Source of the DNA: Rhodobacteraceae bacterium UBA1957
GTDB taxonomy: Bacteria; Pseudomonadota; Alphaproteobacteria; Rhodobacterales; Rhodobacteraceae
Assembly (NCBI GenBank): GCA_002336405.1
Contig: DDEJ01000157.1
Coordinates: 1,501-20,430, forward strand
Length of the DNA stretch: 18,930 nt
Direction: 5' to 3'
Made by a program: the position numbers and the translations under genes. Below the pieces are notes generated by a model. That model was given only the letters and a program-made list of their open reading frames with translations, searched no databases and was not told the origin of the DNA. Shown here piece by piece: positions 1 through 8,130 of the stretch. Positions within the stretch are counted from its first letter, which is position 1, and every line of letters starts with the position of its first letter.

Positions 1-443
1 ATGACCACGATAACACCTAAAAAACCTAAGCAGATAGCAAACCATCGCCATGGCCCAACCCGTTCACCCAGCATGGGCCAAGACAGCAAACACACGACAA
101 TCGGCGCAGAGAACATGATCGCCGAAACAACAGTTAACGACAGATAGCGCAGCACGATAAAGTTTAACGCGGTTGCACTGACCAGTAAAAATGCCCGGAA
201 CATCACAAGACCGAAATGATCGGTGGCAAACCGATCCCGGGTGATGCCGCCGCGTGCGATTAAGAAAATACTGATAATAAAATGCGACGCATAGCGCATG
301 AAGGCAAGTTGAAACGAGGCCAGCCCTGCGTAGAGCAACCATTTGACTGAGGTATCCACCAGCGAAAACAAGAAGTAAGCGCCAAGCATCATCGCAATGC
401 CAAGGTTGGGGTTTTCACTGTTCGCCGGTGCGCGCAAAGCCAT
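1..443 (-). CDS. EamA/DMT-family permease, partial (C-terminal part lies beyond the window)
   Basis: This reading frame runs off the left edge; 147 codons are visible from an ATG at 443. The protein begins MALRAPANSENPNLG and then shows the alternating hydrophobic helices of the drug/metabolite transporter superfamily (about four membrane segments here). It has typical EamA signatures: LGAYFLFSLVDTSVKWL near residues 21-37, a short RYASHF stretch, and the end-of-repeat sequence MLGERVGPWRWFAICLGFLGV. Full-length members have about 290-300 residues and ten helices, so roughly half is present. It is the last gene of the leftward block, 132 bp after the oxidoreductase stop, so it could belong to that operon or have its own promoter. 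The Shine-Dalgarno sequence is weak, and the frame stays open upstream to a stop near 548. Family members export or import metabolites; the substrate cannot be told. Confidence 0.85.
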   Translation of the reverse strand, partial: MALRAPANSENPNLGIAMMLGAYFLFSLVDTSVKWLLYAGLASFQLAFMRYASHFIISIFLIARGGITRDRFATDHFGLVMFRAFLLVSATALNFIVLRYLSLTVVSAIMFSAPIVVCLLSWPMLGERVGPWRWFAICLGFLGVIVV

Positions 444-575
444 ACTTAGTAACCAGATATGTCGAAAATCACCGCAGCGACTTGCCGGTTTAGCGTAAAT
501 TCCGTTTTGAGGTATCTGCGACAGGTCAGCATGGGCTGGGTCTGGCCCTTATGGGGTGTCATTTTAGGGCTCTTT

Positions 576-1619
576 CTAATGCTTAACTTGGGTTGGTAGC
601 TTCGCAAGATTAGCTGCCACCGCCGTATTGTAGACCTTTTGGCAAAGTAATTCTTCGAGCTTAAGCGTTATTTCTAAAGTTTTCTGTGCATCAAAAACCG
701 ATATCAAAGGTTCACTCTTTCGCTCCATCACTTCGACAAAGTGATCCAGTTGTCGCCGCAGCGGTGTGGTGTTGGCGATGTTTAAGGGCTCGGCTGTTGG
801 GGATTGGGACCAGTCTTCAGCACCAGACCATTTGGTCATCGATGGGAAAGAAACCCCCCCGCGCGTGCCGGTTAACCAAAGCATATCCTGACCGCTGGCT
901 GCTATATGAGGGTTTTCGGCTGTTCCCGCCTCAAAGCCCCACGGGCTGGGTGTTGTGTCGGCAAAGCTGATAGCGGCAGTTGCCCCCGAGGCAAAAAGCA
1001 TTGCAACCGCGCCGCTCTCAATACGGTGGGTGGCTCTGATATGGGCTGCCCCAACGGCTGTGATGTCGATAATTTCGCCCAATACAAATCGTAGAATATC
1101 AATATCATGCACCAGATTGATCATGACAGGGCTGCCAGATTTTGTACGCCAGTTTTCCTCGAAATACGCATCAGGTTTGCGCATCGCCCAGATCATTGTC
1201 GCAGTGATAGGTGTGCCGATCTCTCCGTTACCAACCATTTTCTTGAGATGCTGAACGCTGTGGTGATAGCGTCGATGGTGTCCGACAAGGCTTGCTACGC
1301 CTGATTTTTGAACGGCCTGGGCCAGTTGAGTGGCTTCTTGCAGAGTTGCGGTCACTGGCTTTTCAATCAAGATATCCCAGCCCCGCTGCGCCGCATCAAT
1401 ACCATGGCCGCTGTGAAGGTGCGTCGGTGTGGCGATGATCGCGCCATCAACATCGGCGGTGACCTCTGCGAGATTAATAAAGTAACGCACATCGGCATCT
1501 CTGTGCAGATCTGTATTCGGTTCGACGACCCCAATCAATGTGCAGTCTGGATGCTGTTGCACCAAAGTTGCATGTCTGGCTCCGATCAAACCGTTGCCTA
1601 TCACCAAGACGCGTTTCAC
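576..1619 (-). CDS. Gfo/Idh/MocA-family NAD(P)-dependent oxidoreductase
   Basis: Cytoplasmic dehydrogenase of the glucose-fructose oxidoreductase/inositol dehydrogenase family, 347 residues, the usual length. Visible are the N-terminal Rossmann motif GNGLIG (residues 8-13), the family signature EKP at 86-88 whose lysine helps catalysis, and HDID at 171-174 matching the conserved histidine/aspartate of the substrate domain. I chose the GTG at 1619: it overlaps the uxaA stop in a GTGA arrangement, has GGAG seven bases upstream, and puts the Rossmann fold at the usual distance from the N-terminus. A second GTG at 1640 would add seven residues but lacks a good ribosome site. Translational coupling to uxaA points to a shared pathway, probably oxidation or reduction of a sugar, lactone or aldonate. 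The substrate is not predictable from family membership. Confidence 0.92.
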   Translation of the reverse strand: MKRVLVIGNGLIGARHATLVQQHPDCTLIGVVEPNTDLHRDADVRYFINLAEVTADVDGAIIATPTHLHSGHGIDAAQRGWDILIEKPVTATLQEATQLAQAVQKSGVASLVGHHRRYHHSVQHLKKMVGNGEIGTPITATMIWAMRKPDAYFEENWRTKSGSPVMINLVHDIDILRFVLGEIIDITAVGAAHIRATHRIESGAVAMLFASGATAAISFADTTPSPWGFEAGTAENPHIAASGQDMLWLTGTRGGVSFPSMTKWSGAEDWSQSPTAEPLNIANTTPLRRQLDHFVEVMERKSEPLISVFDAQKTLEITLKLEELLCQKVYNTAVAANLAKLPTQVKH

Positions 1620-3124
1620 ATCACAGCTCCGATTTGCCACGGTACAAATTCGTAATCGCCCAAGCCCTGCCGCTCAGATTTTGATTGCTCGCCGCTGGCC
1701 ACGCGTAAAAACAAGTCGTATATTTCTTGGCCTTTTTGTTCCAGAGTGTCGCCATTGCTCAGCATGGTTCCAGCGTCTACATCCATATCTTCGACCATGC
1801 GCTTTGCCATTGTGCTGTTGGTTGCAACTTTGATTGTGGGGGCGGGTTTGGAGCCAAACGCAGAGCCGCGCCCGGTGGTGAAACACACCAGATTGCATCC
1901 GCCAGCAATCTGCCCGGTGACGCTGGCTGGATCATAGCCCGGGCTGTCCATGAAGGTAAAACCACGGGCGGTGACCGTCTCGGCATACTTATAGACGCCC
2001 ATCAAGGGGCTGGTGCCCCCCTTTGCCGCCGCGCCAAGCGATTTTTCTAAAATTGTGGTTAAACCGCCAGTTTTATTGCCGGGGCTTGGGTTGTTATCCA
2101 TACTGCCTTTGTTGCGCGCGGTATAATCTTCCCACCAGCGGATCAATCCAATCAGCTTGTCGCCGGTGCCTTGGTCAATCGCGCGGCGCGTAAGTAAATG
2201 CTCTGCTCCATAAATTTCGGGGGTTTCTGCCAAAACACCGGTGCCGCCCTGTGCGGCCAGCAGGTCACAGGCATACCCCAAAGCCGGGTTGGCAGTGATC
2301 CCTGACCAAGCGTCAGAGCCACCACATTGCAGCGCAACTTTCAACTCAGACGCCGGGCACGAACTGCGCGTTGCCTGATTGGCCAGCGGCAACATGGCTT
2401 TTATTTTTTGGATGCCCAATTCAACCGTACGGCGCAGGCCCGCCACAGATTGAATGTTCATTGTTTGAAACAGGGGCCCCTGTTTGAGCCCATAGGCCTC
2501 AAGCAGCCAGTCGATTTGGTTCATTTCACACCCTAGCCCCACCATCAGCACGCCGGCATGATTGGGATGGCGGGCATAGCCCCACATCACCCGTTGCAGT
2601 GCTTCAAAGCCATCGCCATCACCGGCCATGCCGCAACCGGTTCCATGCACAAAGGCAGCGACACCATCAACATTTGGATAATCAGCCATCACCTCAGGGG
2701 TGAAGGCGTTGGCAATCATTCGGGCGGCGGTGGCCGAACAATTCACCGATGTGACAACGGCGATGTAATTGCGAGTACCGACAGTGCCATTCTCGCGACG
2801 AAAGCCCATGAAACTGTCGCGTCGGTCGTGTGGCACCTTTTGGAGATGGCGTAGGTCATTGCAATATTCATAAGCCATATCGATATTGCGAAATTCTACA
2901 TTATGCGTGTGCACGTGATCACCCGCTGCAATGTTTTGCGAGGCATATCCGATCAGCTGCGCATATTTACGCACCTCAGCGCCACTGCCTATGGCTTTGG
3001 TGGCAATTTTATGGCCGGACGGAATAAGGCCCATTGTGCGCAGGTCTTCTATGATGGTGCCGGCTTCCAGTGCATGGGTCGCGGTGACGACGTTGTCGGA
3101 GGCGTCCAGTCGGATAAAGTCCAT
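1616..3124 (-). CDS. uxaA: UxaA-type altronate dehydratase (fused SAF + dehydratase domains)
   Basis: Predicted iron-dependent dehydratase that turns an aldonate or aldarate into a 2-keto-3-deoxy acid; D-altronate to KDG is the classical reaction. The 502-residue protein joins an N-terminal SAF domain (about 10-78, ending in the GDHVHTHNVEF motif) to the large UxaA/GarD catalytic domain. That domain shows FVHGTGCGMAGDGDG, VGLGCEMNQ and the C-terminal signature GCNLVCFTTGRGSAFGSKPAP. The length equals E. coli UxaA rather than the split SAF plus catalytic pair found in some bacteria. The start is the ATG at 3124 with AGGGA six bases upstream; an in-frame start at 3163 would add 13 residues without such a site. 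It lies 112 bp after dctM and overlaps the oxidoreductase by four bases. GarD-type galactarate dehydratase is the main alternative, since the substrate cannot be read from the motifs. Confidence 0.9.
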   Translation of the reverse strand: MDFIRLDASDNVVTATHALEAGTIIEDLRTMGLIPSGHKIATKAIGSGAEVRKYAQLIGYASQNIAAGDHVHTHNVEFRNIDMAYEYCNDLRHLQKVPHDRRDSFMGFRRENGTVGTRNYIAVVTSVNCSATAARMIANAFTPEVMADYPNVDGVAAFVHGTGCGMAGDGDGFEALQRVMWGYARHPNHAGVLMVGLGCEMNQIDWLLEAYGLKQGPLFQTMNIQSVAGLRRTVELGIQKIKAMLPLANQATRSSCPASELKVALQCGGSDAWSGITANPALGYACDLLAAQGGTGVLAETPEIYGAEHLLTRRAIDQGTGDKLIGLIRWWEDYTARNKGSMDNNPSPGNKTGGLTTILEKSLGAAAKGGTSPLMGVYKYAETVTARGFTFMDSPGYDPASVTGQIAGGCNLVCFTTGRGSAFGSKPAPTIKVATNSTMAKRMVEDMDVDAGTMLSNGDTLEQKGQEIYDLFLRVASGEQSKSERQGLGDYEFVPWQIGAVM

Positions 3125-3192
3125 GGTTGTTCCCTCGGTACGCGCCAAGTGTCCGGCGCACATCTGTCTTGTGGTCTTTTATAACATCGCGA

Positions 3193-3222
3193 GCGCGCGC
3201 GGAGCACAGGCCCCGCACACGC
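3193..3222 (-). promoter_or_regulatory. GC-rich stem-loop between dctM and uxaA
   Basis: Read on the minus strand, 12 bases pair with 12 bases around a six-base loop (arms 3211-3222 and 3193-3204, three G-U pairs, the rest Watson-Crick). The hairpin begins about 14 bases after the dctM stop and has no T-tract behind it. It therefore fits an mRNA-stabilising or processing hairpin, or a leaky attenuator between the transport and enzyme parts of the operon, better than an intrinsic terminator. The structure is seen in the sequence; the role is inferred. Confidence 0.5.
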
Positions 3223-3236
3223 GCCGTTTCAGTGCG

Positions 3237-4901
3237 TTACAGCAGAACCGTTATGATCGACGGCCACAGCAATAACACGGTCAATGCGACAAGCTGTATG
3301 CCGATGAATGGCAGAAAGCCTTTGAATATATCGGTCAGCGAGATATGCGGCGGTGCCACTGATTTGAGATAAAACGCCGCCGGACCAAACGGGGGCGACA
3401 AGAAGCTGACTTGCATATTCATACAAAACAGCACGCCAAACCAGGTTGCGACATGTCTTGGCTCCAATTGACCAAAAACGCCAATTTCTTCAATCGGTAA
3501 GCGCATAACGATGGGCAGGAAGACTGGAATGATCAGTAAAACAATGCCCACCCAGTCCATAAAAGCACCCATAATTAATAAGATAAACATCATCGACAAC
3601 AGCACAAACATTGTGGGCATTTCTGAGCCGACAATAAGGTCTGCGACAAAGCGTGGTCCGCCGGCGATTGTGTAGGCACCCGCCAGCGCCGCGGCGCCCA
3701 TGGTGACCCAGATAATGGTCCCGGTTGATTTCATCGTACGCATCAAGCTGTCCCAAATCAGCTCGAAATTGGCTTCACCGCGTAGGGTCGCAATAATTAA
3801 AACGGCAACGGCACCCATACCCGCAGCCTCAGTAATTCCAGTGATGCCGCCGTATATCGACCCTAGGACAACACCGATAACCACGATGGGCGGGACCAAG
3901 CCCTTGCCCATTGACCAGGCGAGTTTGGTGCGTTCGAGACCAAAGATAAAAAACAGCAACAGCAGGGCGATGCCTGTTGAGGCCGCAAACCAGATCACAT
4001 AGTCTGGCGTCCCCCAGACAATAGGGTCTACAGTGTCACCCAAGTCGGCATTTTGCCCAGTAACAGTGAAAAACAACACCCGCAAAAACAGCACCGAGGA
4101 AAATCCTGCAACCAAAATGGTGAGGAATGTGGCAAACAGTACCGATTTCTCACGTCCCTCAGGCTCGCCGGGCTCGGGATCAGGCAAAGGCGCATCTTCG
4201 GGCCGCAACTGGGTGCGGATGATGATGTAGATAATGAAAAAGCTTGCCAACATAAATCCTGGCAAAAAGGCGGCCGTGAACAGCGCCTTGATCGAGGTTT
4301 CTGTAATTAGCCCATACATGATCAACACGATCGAGGGGGGGATCATTGTGCCAAGCGAGCCTGAGGCGCAAATCGTGCCAATCGCAAGGTTTTGATTATA
4401 CCCCAGCTTTAGCATTTGTGGCAGGGCAATCAGGCCCAAAAGTACAACTTCACCACCGATAATGCCTGACATGGCGGCCATGATAACGGCCATGATCGAA
4501 GTTACGATGGCGATGCCGCCCCGAGTTCTGCTGAGCCATACATTTAGGGACGCATACATATCTTTGGCGATGCCGGATTTTTCTAGAAGTGACGCCATAA
4601 AAATAAACAGTGGGACTGAAATCAGCACATAGCTGGTAAGCACGCCATAAATTTTTTGTTGTAAGATATTGAGCGGACCCGCCCCGGGCCTGCCGGTCAG
4701 GATACATCTCGCTCCGGGGTTGGCCTCAGTGTACCAGTCGGGGCACCCAAAACTTAGTGGGTTTGACAAAAGTGCAGGCTCAAATTTCATTACCAGGACA
4801 AATACTGCAAGGATCGCAGAGGCAAGGCCCAGTGGCATGCCAATCGCCAACAGAAAGAAAAGCCCTAAGAGCAGGAGAAGTGAAATTGTTCCGATATCCA
4901 T
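3237..4901 (-). CDS. dctM: TRAP transporter large permease subunit (DctM)
   Basis: Large membrane subunit of a tripartite ATP-independent periplasmic transporter, which couples uptake of a carboxylate-type solute to an ion gradient in the inner membrane. The 554-residue protein is almost wholly hydrophobic helices and shows family sequences: IGMPLGLASAILA near the N-terminus, GEVVLLGLIALPQML, GTICASGSLGTMIPPSIVLIMYG, and near the C-terminus MGAFMDWVGIVLLIIPVFLPI and PPFGPAAFYLKSVAPP. It is longer than typical DctM (about 425-430): polar or Cys-containing insertions are seen near residues 40-75 and 230-320. The ATG overlaps the dctQ stop by one base (TAATG) and has AGGA eight bases upstream, so the two permease subunits are translationally coupled. 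Confidence 0.95.
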   Translation of the reverse strand: MDIGTISLLLLLGLFFLLAIGMPLGLASAILAVFVLVMKFEPALLSNPLSFGCPDWYTEANPGARCILTGRPGAGPLNILQQKIYGVLTSYVLISVPLFIFMASLLEKSGIAKDMYASLNVWLSRTRGGIAIVTSIMAVIMAAMSGIIGGEVVLLGLIALPQMLKLGYNQNLAIGTICASGSLGTMIPPSIVLIMYGLITETSIKALFTAAFLPGFMLASFFIIYIIIRTQLRPEDAPLPDPEPGEPEGREKSVLFATFLTILVAGFSSVLFLRVLFFTVTGQNADLGDTVDPIVWGTPDYVIWFAASTGIALLLLFFIFGLERTKLAWSMGKGLVPPIVVIGVVLGSIYGGITGITEAAGMGAVAVLIIATLRGEANFELIWDSLMRTMKSTGTIIWVTMGAAALAGAYTIAGGPRFVADLIVGSEMPTMFVLLSMMFILLIMGAFMDWVGIVLLIIPVFLPIVMRLPIEEIGVFGQLEPRHVATWFGVLFCMNMQVSFLSPPFGPAAFYLKSVAPPHISLTDIFKGFLPFIGIQLVALTVLLLWPSIITVLL

Positions 4902-5746
4902 TAGTTTGATCCTACACTACGTTTGATGGCTTCAAGCTCTTCTTTGTCAATATCATCCGCTGCAGTGTGTTTTACTGGCTCAATATTCCAATCGGAGACC
5001 AAATTTAATACGGCTTGTAACGCGACGAGTGCTACCGCCACGAGGATAGCGGGTTTCAAGGTCGCGGGAATTGGGGGATCAAATGCCGTACCAAAGGTTT
5101 CCCAAGTATAGAACTTTGTGAACGATTCTCCATAACCGCCGTAACACAATGAAAAAGCAAATATGACAATCAACGTTGTAGAAAGTACATCACAGGTCCG
5201 CTGCAGGAAGCGCGGTAAAACATCATAGATGATGAAAATTCGAATATGACTACGTTGCTGCATTGCATAGAGCCCGGAAAATAAAAAGATAAAGCCTGCC
5301 ACCCAAAGTGACAGTTCATTGGCCCAAAGCGTTGGCGCTTCAACAACATAGCGCAAAAAGACCTCATATATCATCACTGTGGTCAGTGCACTGATCAGAA
5401 CCATCGTGACCCGGCCGATAAAGACAGCGACACGGTCTACAGGTCGCCAGATTTCGGTTTCCATACGCGCCCTTTCTACGGTCAAGACCCCGATAATAAA
5501 CAAAATAGGCATCGCAATAAGCGCAGTCCAGTCAACAATATCGGCATAACCCCCGAACAACCCTGGCAGGTTAGGGGTGACATCATTGCGCATCATTTGG
5601 CTTGAAAGCTGCTCAAGAAGCGAAGGATCTTCTGGTGTCATAAAATCAAGCGTGAAAAATGGAAAGTGCCAGGCCAGCCAGCCAAAGCACAAAATGAACG
5701 CAATCGGCACGTACCATTCTTTGTGATTTATTTTGGTTTCGGGCAC
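4901..5746 (-). CDS. dctQ: TRAP transporter small permease subunit (DctQ), enlarged
   Basis: Small integral-membrane subunit that pairs with DctM. The start is a GTG at 5746 with a strong AAAGGAG seven bases upstream. The family region lies in the middle and C-terminal part: YEVFLRYVVEAPTLWANELSLW (about 125-147), then GLYAMQQRSHIRIFIIYDVLP (about 157-177) and a last helix near 230-250. At 281 residues it is far longer than the common 160-200. The extra length is mainly an N-terminal extension with two more hydrophobic segments (about 12-35 and 75-90) and a soluble loop between them, plus an acidic C-terminal tail. Its size parallels the enlarged DctM and suggests the two belong to one TRAP subfamily. 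The neighbouring catabolic genes suggest a sugar-acid substrate. Confidence 0.9.
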   Translation of the reverse strand: MPETKINHKEWYVPIAFILCFGWLAWHFPFFTLDFMTPEDPSLLEQLSSQMMRNDVTPNLPGLFGGYADIVDWTALIAMPILFIIGVLTVERARMETEIWRPVDRVAVFIGRVTMVLISALTTVMIYEVFLRYVVEAPTLWANELSLWVAGFIFLFSGLYAMQQRSHIRIFIIYDVLPRFLQRTCDVLSTTLIVIFAFSLCYGGYGESFTKFYTWETFGTAFDPPIPATLKPAILVAVALVALQAVLNLVSDWNIEPVKHTAADDIDKEELEAIKRSVGSN

Positions 5747-5775
5747 GGTGATACTCCTTTGAGCCTGTGGTCAAA

Positions 5776-6948
5776 CTAGGAATTGTTTATGTTGTAGTGG
5801 TTCAAGACGTCTCGGTCAGGCGTCACACCCAGTCCGGGGCCGGTCGGAAGTGCTACATACCCGTTATTGGATGCAACCTGATTCTGGATATTAAGCGGCT
5901 CTTGTAGCAGATTATCGCGAAATTTGTTATCCGTGGTGTCAAATTCCAACATGGGTTCCCATGGGTGCAGCCCGCCTGGCAAATTTGGCATGGCTGCCAA
6001 CAGATGCATATTGGTGGCCACGGCGATGGCCGAGCCCCAGACATGATTCACCACCGGGGTAAAATGGGCGTGGCACAAGGCCAGTACCCGCAAATATTCT
6101 GAAATGCCGCCCAAAGCGCAAACTTCGGGCTGTGCAATATCCAAGCCTCTTGTTTCCAGCAGAGCACGCCATCCCCAACGATTAAACTCCGCCTCTCCTC
6201 CAGCGATATTGATCTTAAGGCCGGCGCGCAATTCGCGGTATCCGTCATGATCCTCCGGGGCGATTGGTTCTTCAAACCAGTAGGCATCTAAATCTTCCAA
6301 CCCGCGCCCAACATAAAAGGCATCGCTGGTAGTGTAACAGTGATTGGCATCGACCATAAAACGGTAATCATCACCCACGGCCTTGCGAACGGCGGTGGCA
6401 AGTTCCAAATCTGGTTTGGGGCCAAGCCCGACTTTCATTTTTGTGGCGACGAATCCGCTTTGCTGGATTGCAAGCGCCTCGTCTGCAAAGCGCGCTTTGA
6501 GGTCGGCGATACCTTCTTGTCGCAGCATCATGCCATAGCCATAGACCGGGATTTGGCGTCTGTGGGCTCCACCCAATAATTGATATAGGGGAAGTCCAGA
6601 GACCTTGCCGACAATGTCCCACAAGGCAATGTCGACCCCTGACAGGGCCTGCAACGGCATACCTTTCTGACCGTGGTCACGGGTGAGATTATAGACTTTG
6701 TGCCAGATTACATCGCGATCGATCGGGTCCATACCCAAGATCAGCGGCTGGATCACATGTTCGACAATTGTGCGATTCGCCAAGGCTATATTGCCGGGCC
6801 CAAAACATTCCCCCCAACCGGAGATGCCTTCATCTGTCTCAACTTCGATGAGGTGGGCTGTACGCTTTTGATAGAACTGTTGGGAATATCCCAAAACTTG
6901 TGGCAGCGCATATTGCAGAATGTGGCTGGTGATTTTGGTTATTTCCAT
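5776..6948 (-). CDS. Enolase-superfamily (MR subgroup) enzyme resembling galactarolactone cycloisomerase / acid-sugar dehydratase
   Basis: Predicted Mg-dependent enzyme that abstracts the proton alpha to a carboxylate of an acid sugar or its lactone. The 390-residue protein has the capping domain with a WGECFGPG loop (about 45-52), a KMK pair at 170/172, metal ligands D200 (VDAN), E226 (FEEP) and E252 (GGE), and H302 in NHVWG. The HVWG sequence, EPMLEFDTT and GPGLGV near the C-terminus resemble Agrobacterium galactarolactone cycloisomerase (recalled family similarity). The residue usually Asp in the His-Asp dyad is Glu (E275, QPEVC). I took the ATG at 6948: a longer start at 7023 would read through the terminator hairpin and add 25 residues before the conserved N-terminus. 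The ribosome site is weak. It lies between dctP and dctQ, an unusual place that ties it to the transported substrate. Confidence 0.88.
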   Translation of the reverse strand: MEITKITSHILQYALPQVLGYSQQFYQKRTAHLIEVETDEGISGWGECFGPGNIALANRTIVEHVIQPLILGMDPIDRDVIWHKVYNLTRDHGQKGMPLQALSGVDIALWDIVGKVSGLPLYQLLGGAHRRQIPVYGYGMMLRQEGIADLKARFADEALAIQQSGFVATKMKVGLGPKPDLELATAVRKAVGDDYRFMVDANHCYTTSDAFYVGRGLEDLDAYWFEEPIAPEDHDGYRELRAGLKINIAGGEAEFNRWGWRALLETRGLDIAQPEVCALGGISEYLRVLALCHAHFTPVVNHVWGSAIAVATNMHLLAAMPNLPGGLHPWEPMLEFDTTDNKFRDNLLQEPLNIQNQVASNNGYVALPTGPGLGVTPDRDVLNHYNINNS

Positions 6949-6982
6949 TGGGAAGCCCAATACACCTTTGGATGGATATCTT

Positions 6983-7014
6983 AAAAAAGTCAGGGCCTGA
7001 TAAGGCCCTGACTT
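6983..7014 (-). terminator. Intrinsic terminator downstream of dctP
   Basis: On the minus strand a perfect 12-bp stem (arms 7003-7014 and 6987-6998) closes a four-base TATC loop and runs into six T (6988-6983). It sits 25 bases after the dctP stop and 35 bases before the enolase-family start. This is the classic shape of a rho-independent terminator or attenuator. It is expected to let the binding protein be made in excess while some transcripts read on into the rest of the operon. Confidence 0.9.
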
Positions 7015-7038
7015 GGGGTTCAACTTCGTTAGAAGGGC

Positions 7039-8061
7039 TTAGTCAACCAGACCGAGCTCTGTCAGATAGCTGATGTGGCTGGCCAAAAGTGCTTTGGCTT
7101 CTGGTGTGGTCGCAAAATCAGACCAAGCGGCTTGAGCTGCGGCACGGAAGCTGGCGCGATCTTCGGGTGACCAGTCGTGCAGTGTCACACCTTCTGCCGC
7201 CATTTTAGAGGCTGCAGCGGTCATGCCTTTGCCAACCTGCATAGAAGTTTTAAACGCCAACGATTCCATCGCAACTGAGATAATGCGACGGTGGCTTTCT
7301 GGCATTGCATCCCAAACGGCTTTGTTACAAGCGAGGTGGTCAGATGGCATCGAATGGAAGCCGGGATAGTTGGTGTGCTTGACGATGTCATACAGGCCAA
7401 GGCTCACGTTGGTTGCAATGTTCGATGCATCCGCACCATCGATGATGCCGGTTTCCAATGCGGTAAAGATTTCTGTGAAATCCATCACGATCGGGGATGC
7501 GCCAAGGTTTGCAAAGACCATTGTCGCCAATCCTGGAGGCGAGCGGAATTTCCAGTTTTTGAAATCTTCCGCGTTACGGATCGGCTTGGACGAGGACAGG
7601 CTTTCCATGCCTGGAATCCACCAGCCAATAAACTGCATATCATATTTGTTGTACAGATCTTGGGCCGCTTCGTATCCGCCGCCATTATAGAGCCAGCTGT
7701 ACTGATCCCAAGGCGAATCATAACCGCCCATGATGTCACCGACAAACTGGAATGCAGGATTTTTACCAGTTTGATACGCACCACCGGTCATATCGCAATC
7801 AAGAATGCCTGTAGCTGCGGCGTCAAAGGTTTCCACAGAGGTAACAACGGACGACGAATAAAACATCTCGATGGTCACGTCGCCACCGGACATTGTTTGA
7901 ATATTGTCAATGAACTCTGCTGCAAGTTTGCCGTTCGGGCTTTCTTCAGAAAAGTGAGTTTGGATTCGCAGGTTTGTTGTCGCTGCTGATGCCGTTAGAG
8001 CAGTGGACGCCGCCAAGGCTGCCACGCCAGCAACACATGCTGCCTTTTTCAATAGATTCAT
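7039..8061 (-). CDS. dctP: TRAP transporter periplasmic solute-binding protein (DctP)
   Basis: Secreted binding protein that captures the solute in the periplasm and hands it to DctQM. The 340-residue protein starts at the ATG at 8061 with GGGAGGA close upstream; an in-frame codon at 8103 would put 14 extra residues before the signal peptide. Residues 1-26 form a clear Sec signal (MNLLKK, a hydrophobic Ala-rich core, then ASA). The DctP core follows: LRIQTHFSEESPNGKLAAEF, the substrate-carboxylate arginine in KFRSPPG (R173), and LGASPIVMDFTEIFTALETGIIDGAD (about 187-211), the family signature. It is the first gene of the leftward operon, faces the GntR regulator across a 187-bp control region, and is followed by a strong terminator. 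An organic-acid ligand fits the arginine; the exact sugar acid is inferred from the neighbours. Confidence 0.95.
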   Translation of the reverse strand: MNLLKKAACVAGVAALAASTALTASAATTNLRIQTHFSEESPNGKLAAEFIDNIQTMSGGDVTIEMFYSSSVVTSVETFDAAATGILDCDMTGGAYQTGKNPAFQFVGDIMGGYDSPWDQYSWLYNGGGYEAAQDLYNKYDMQFIGWWIPGMESLSSSKPIRNAEDFKNWKFRSPPGLATMVFANLGASPIVMDFTEIFTALETGIIDGADASNIATNVSLGLYDIVKHTNYPGFHSMPSDHLACNKAVWDAMPESHRRIISVAMESLAFKTSMQVGKGMTAAASKMAAEGVTLHDWSPEDRASFRAAAQAAWSDFATTPEAKALLASHISYLTELGLVD

Positions 8062-8080
8062 ATTGTCCTCCCAAGACACT

Positions 8081-8092
8081 TGTTCGCGAACA
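8081..8092. promoter_or_regulatory. Perfect 12-bp palindrome in the dctP leader
   Basis: TGTTCGCGAACA is a perfect inverted repeat 19 bases upstream of the dctP start codon, just before its ribosome site. Its position downstream of a plausible dctP promoter and its symmetry suit an operator for the divergent GntR/FCD repressor or another regulator. The binding protein is inferred. Confidence 0.45.
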
Positions 8093-8130
8093 GTTTCAGC
8101 CAAATGCGGCTTTTGTTATCGCTGTCGCAA

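Noticed and set aside
64..342. Open frame of 92 codons on the minus strand at the left edge
   Set aside because: Out of frame with the EamA permease whose membrane segments cover the same bases; its product looks random.
7291..7989. Open frame of 232 codons on the plus strand opposite dctP
   Set aside because: Rich in Cys, His and Arg, with no domain pattern; dctP with its signal peptide and family motifs explains the region.
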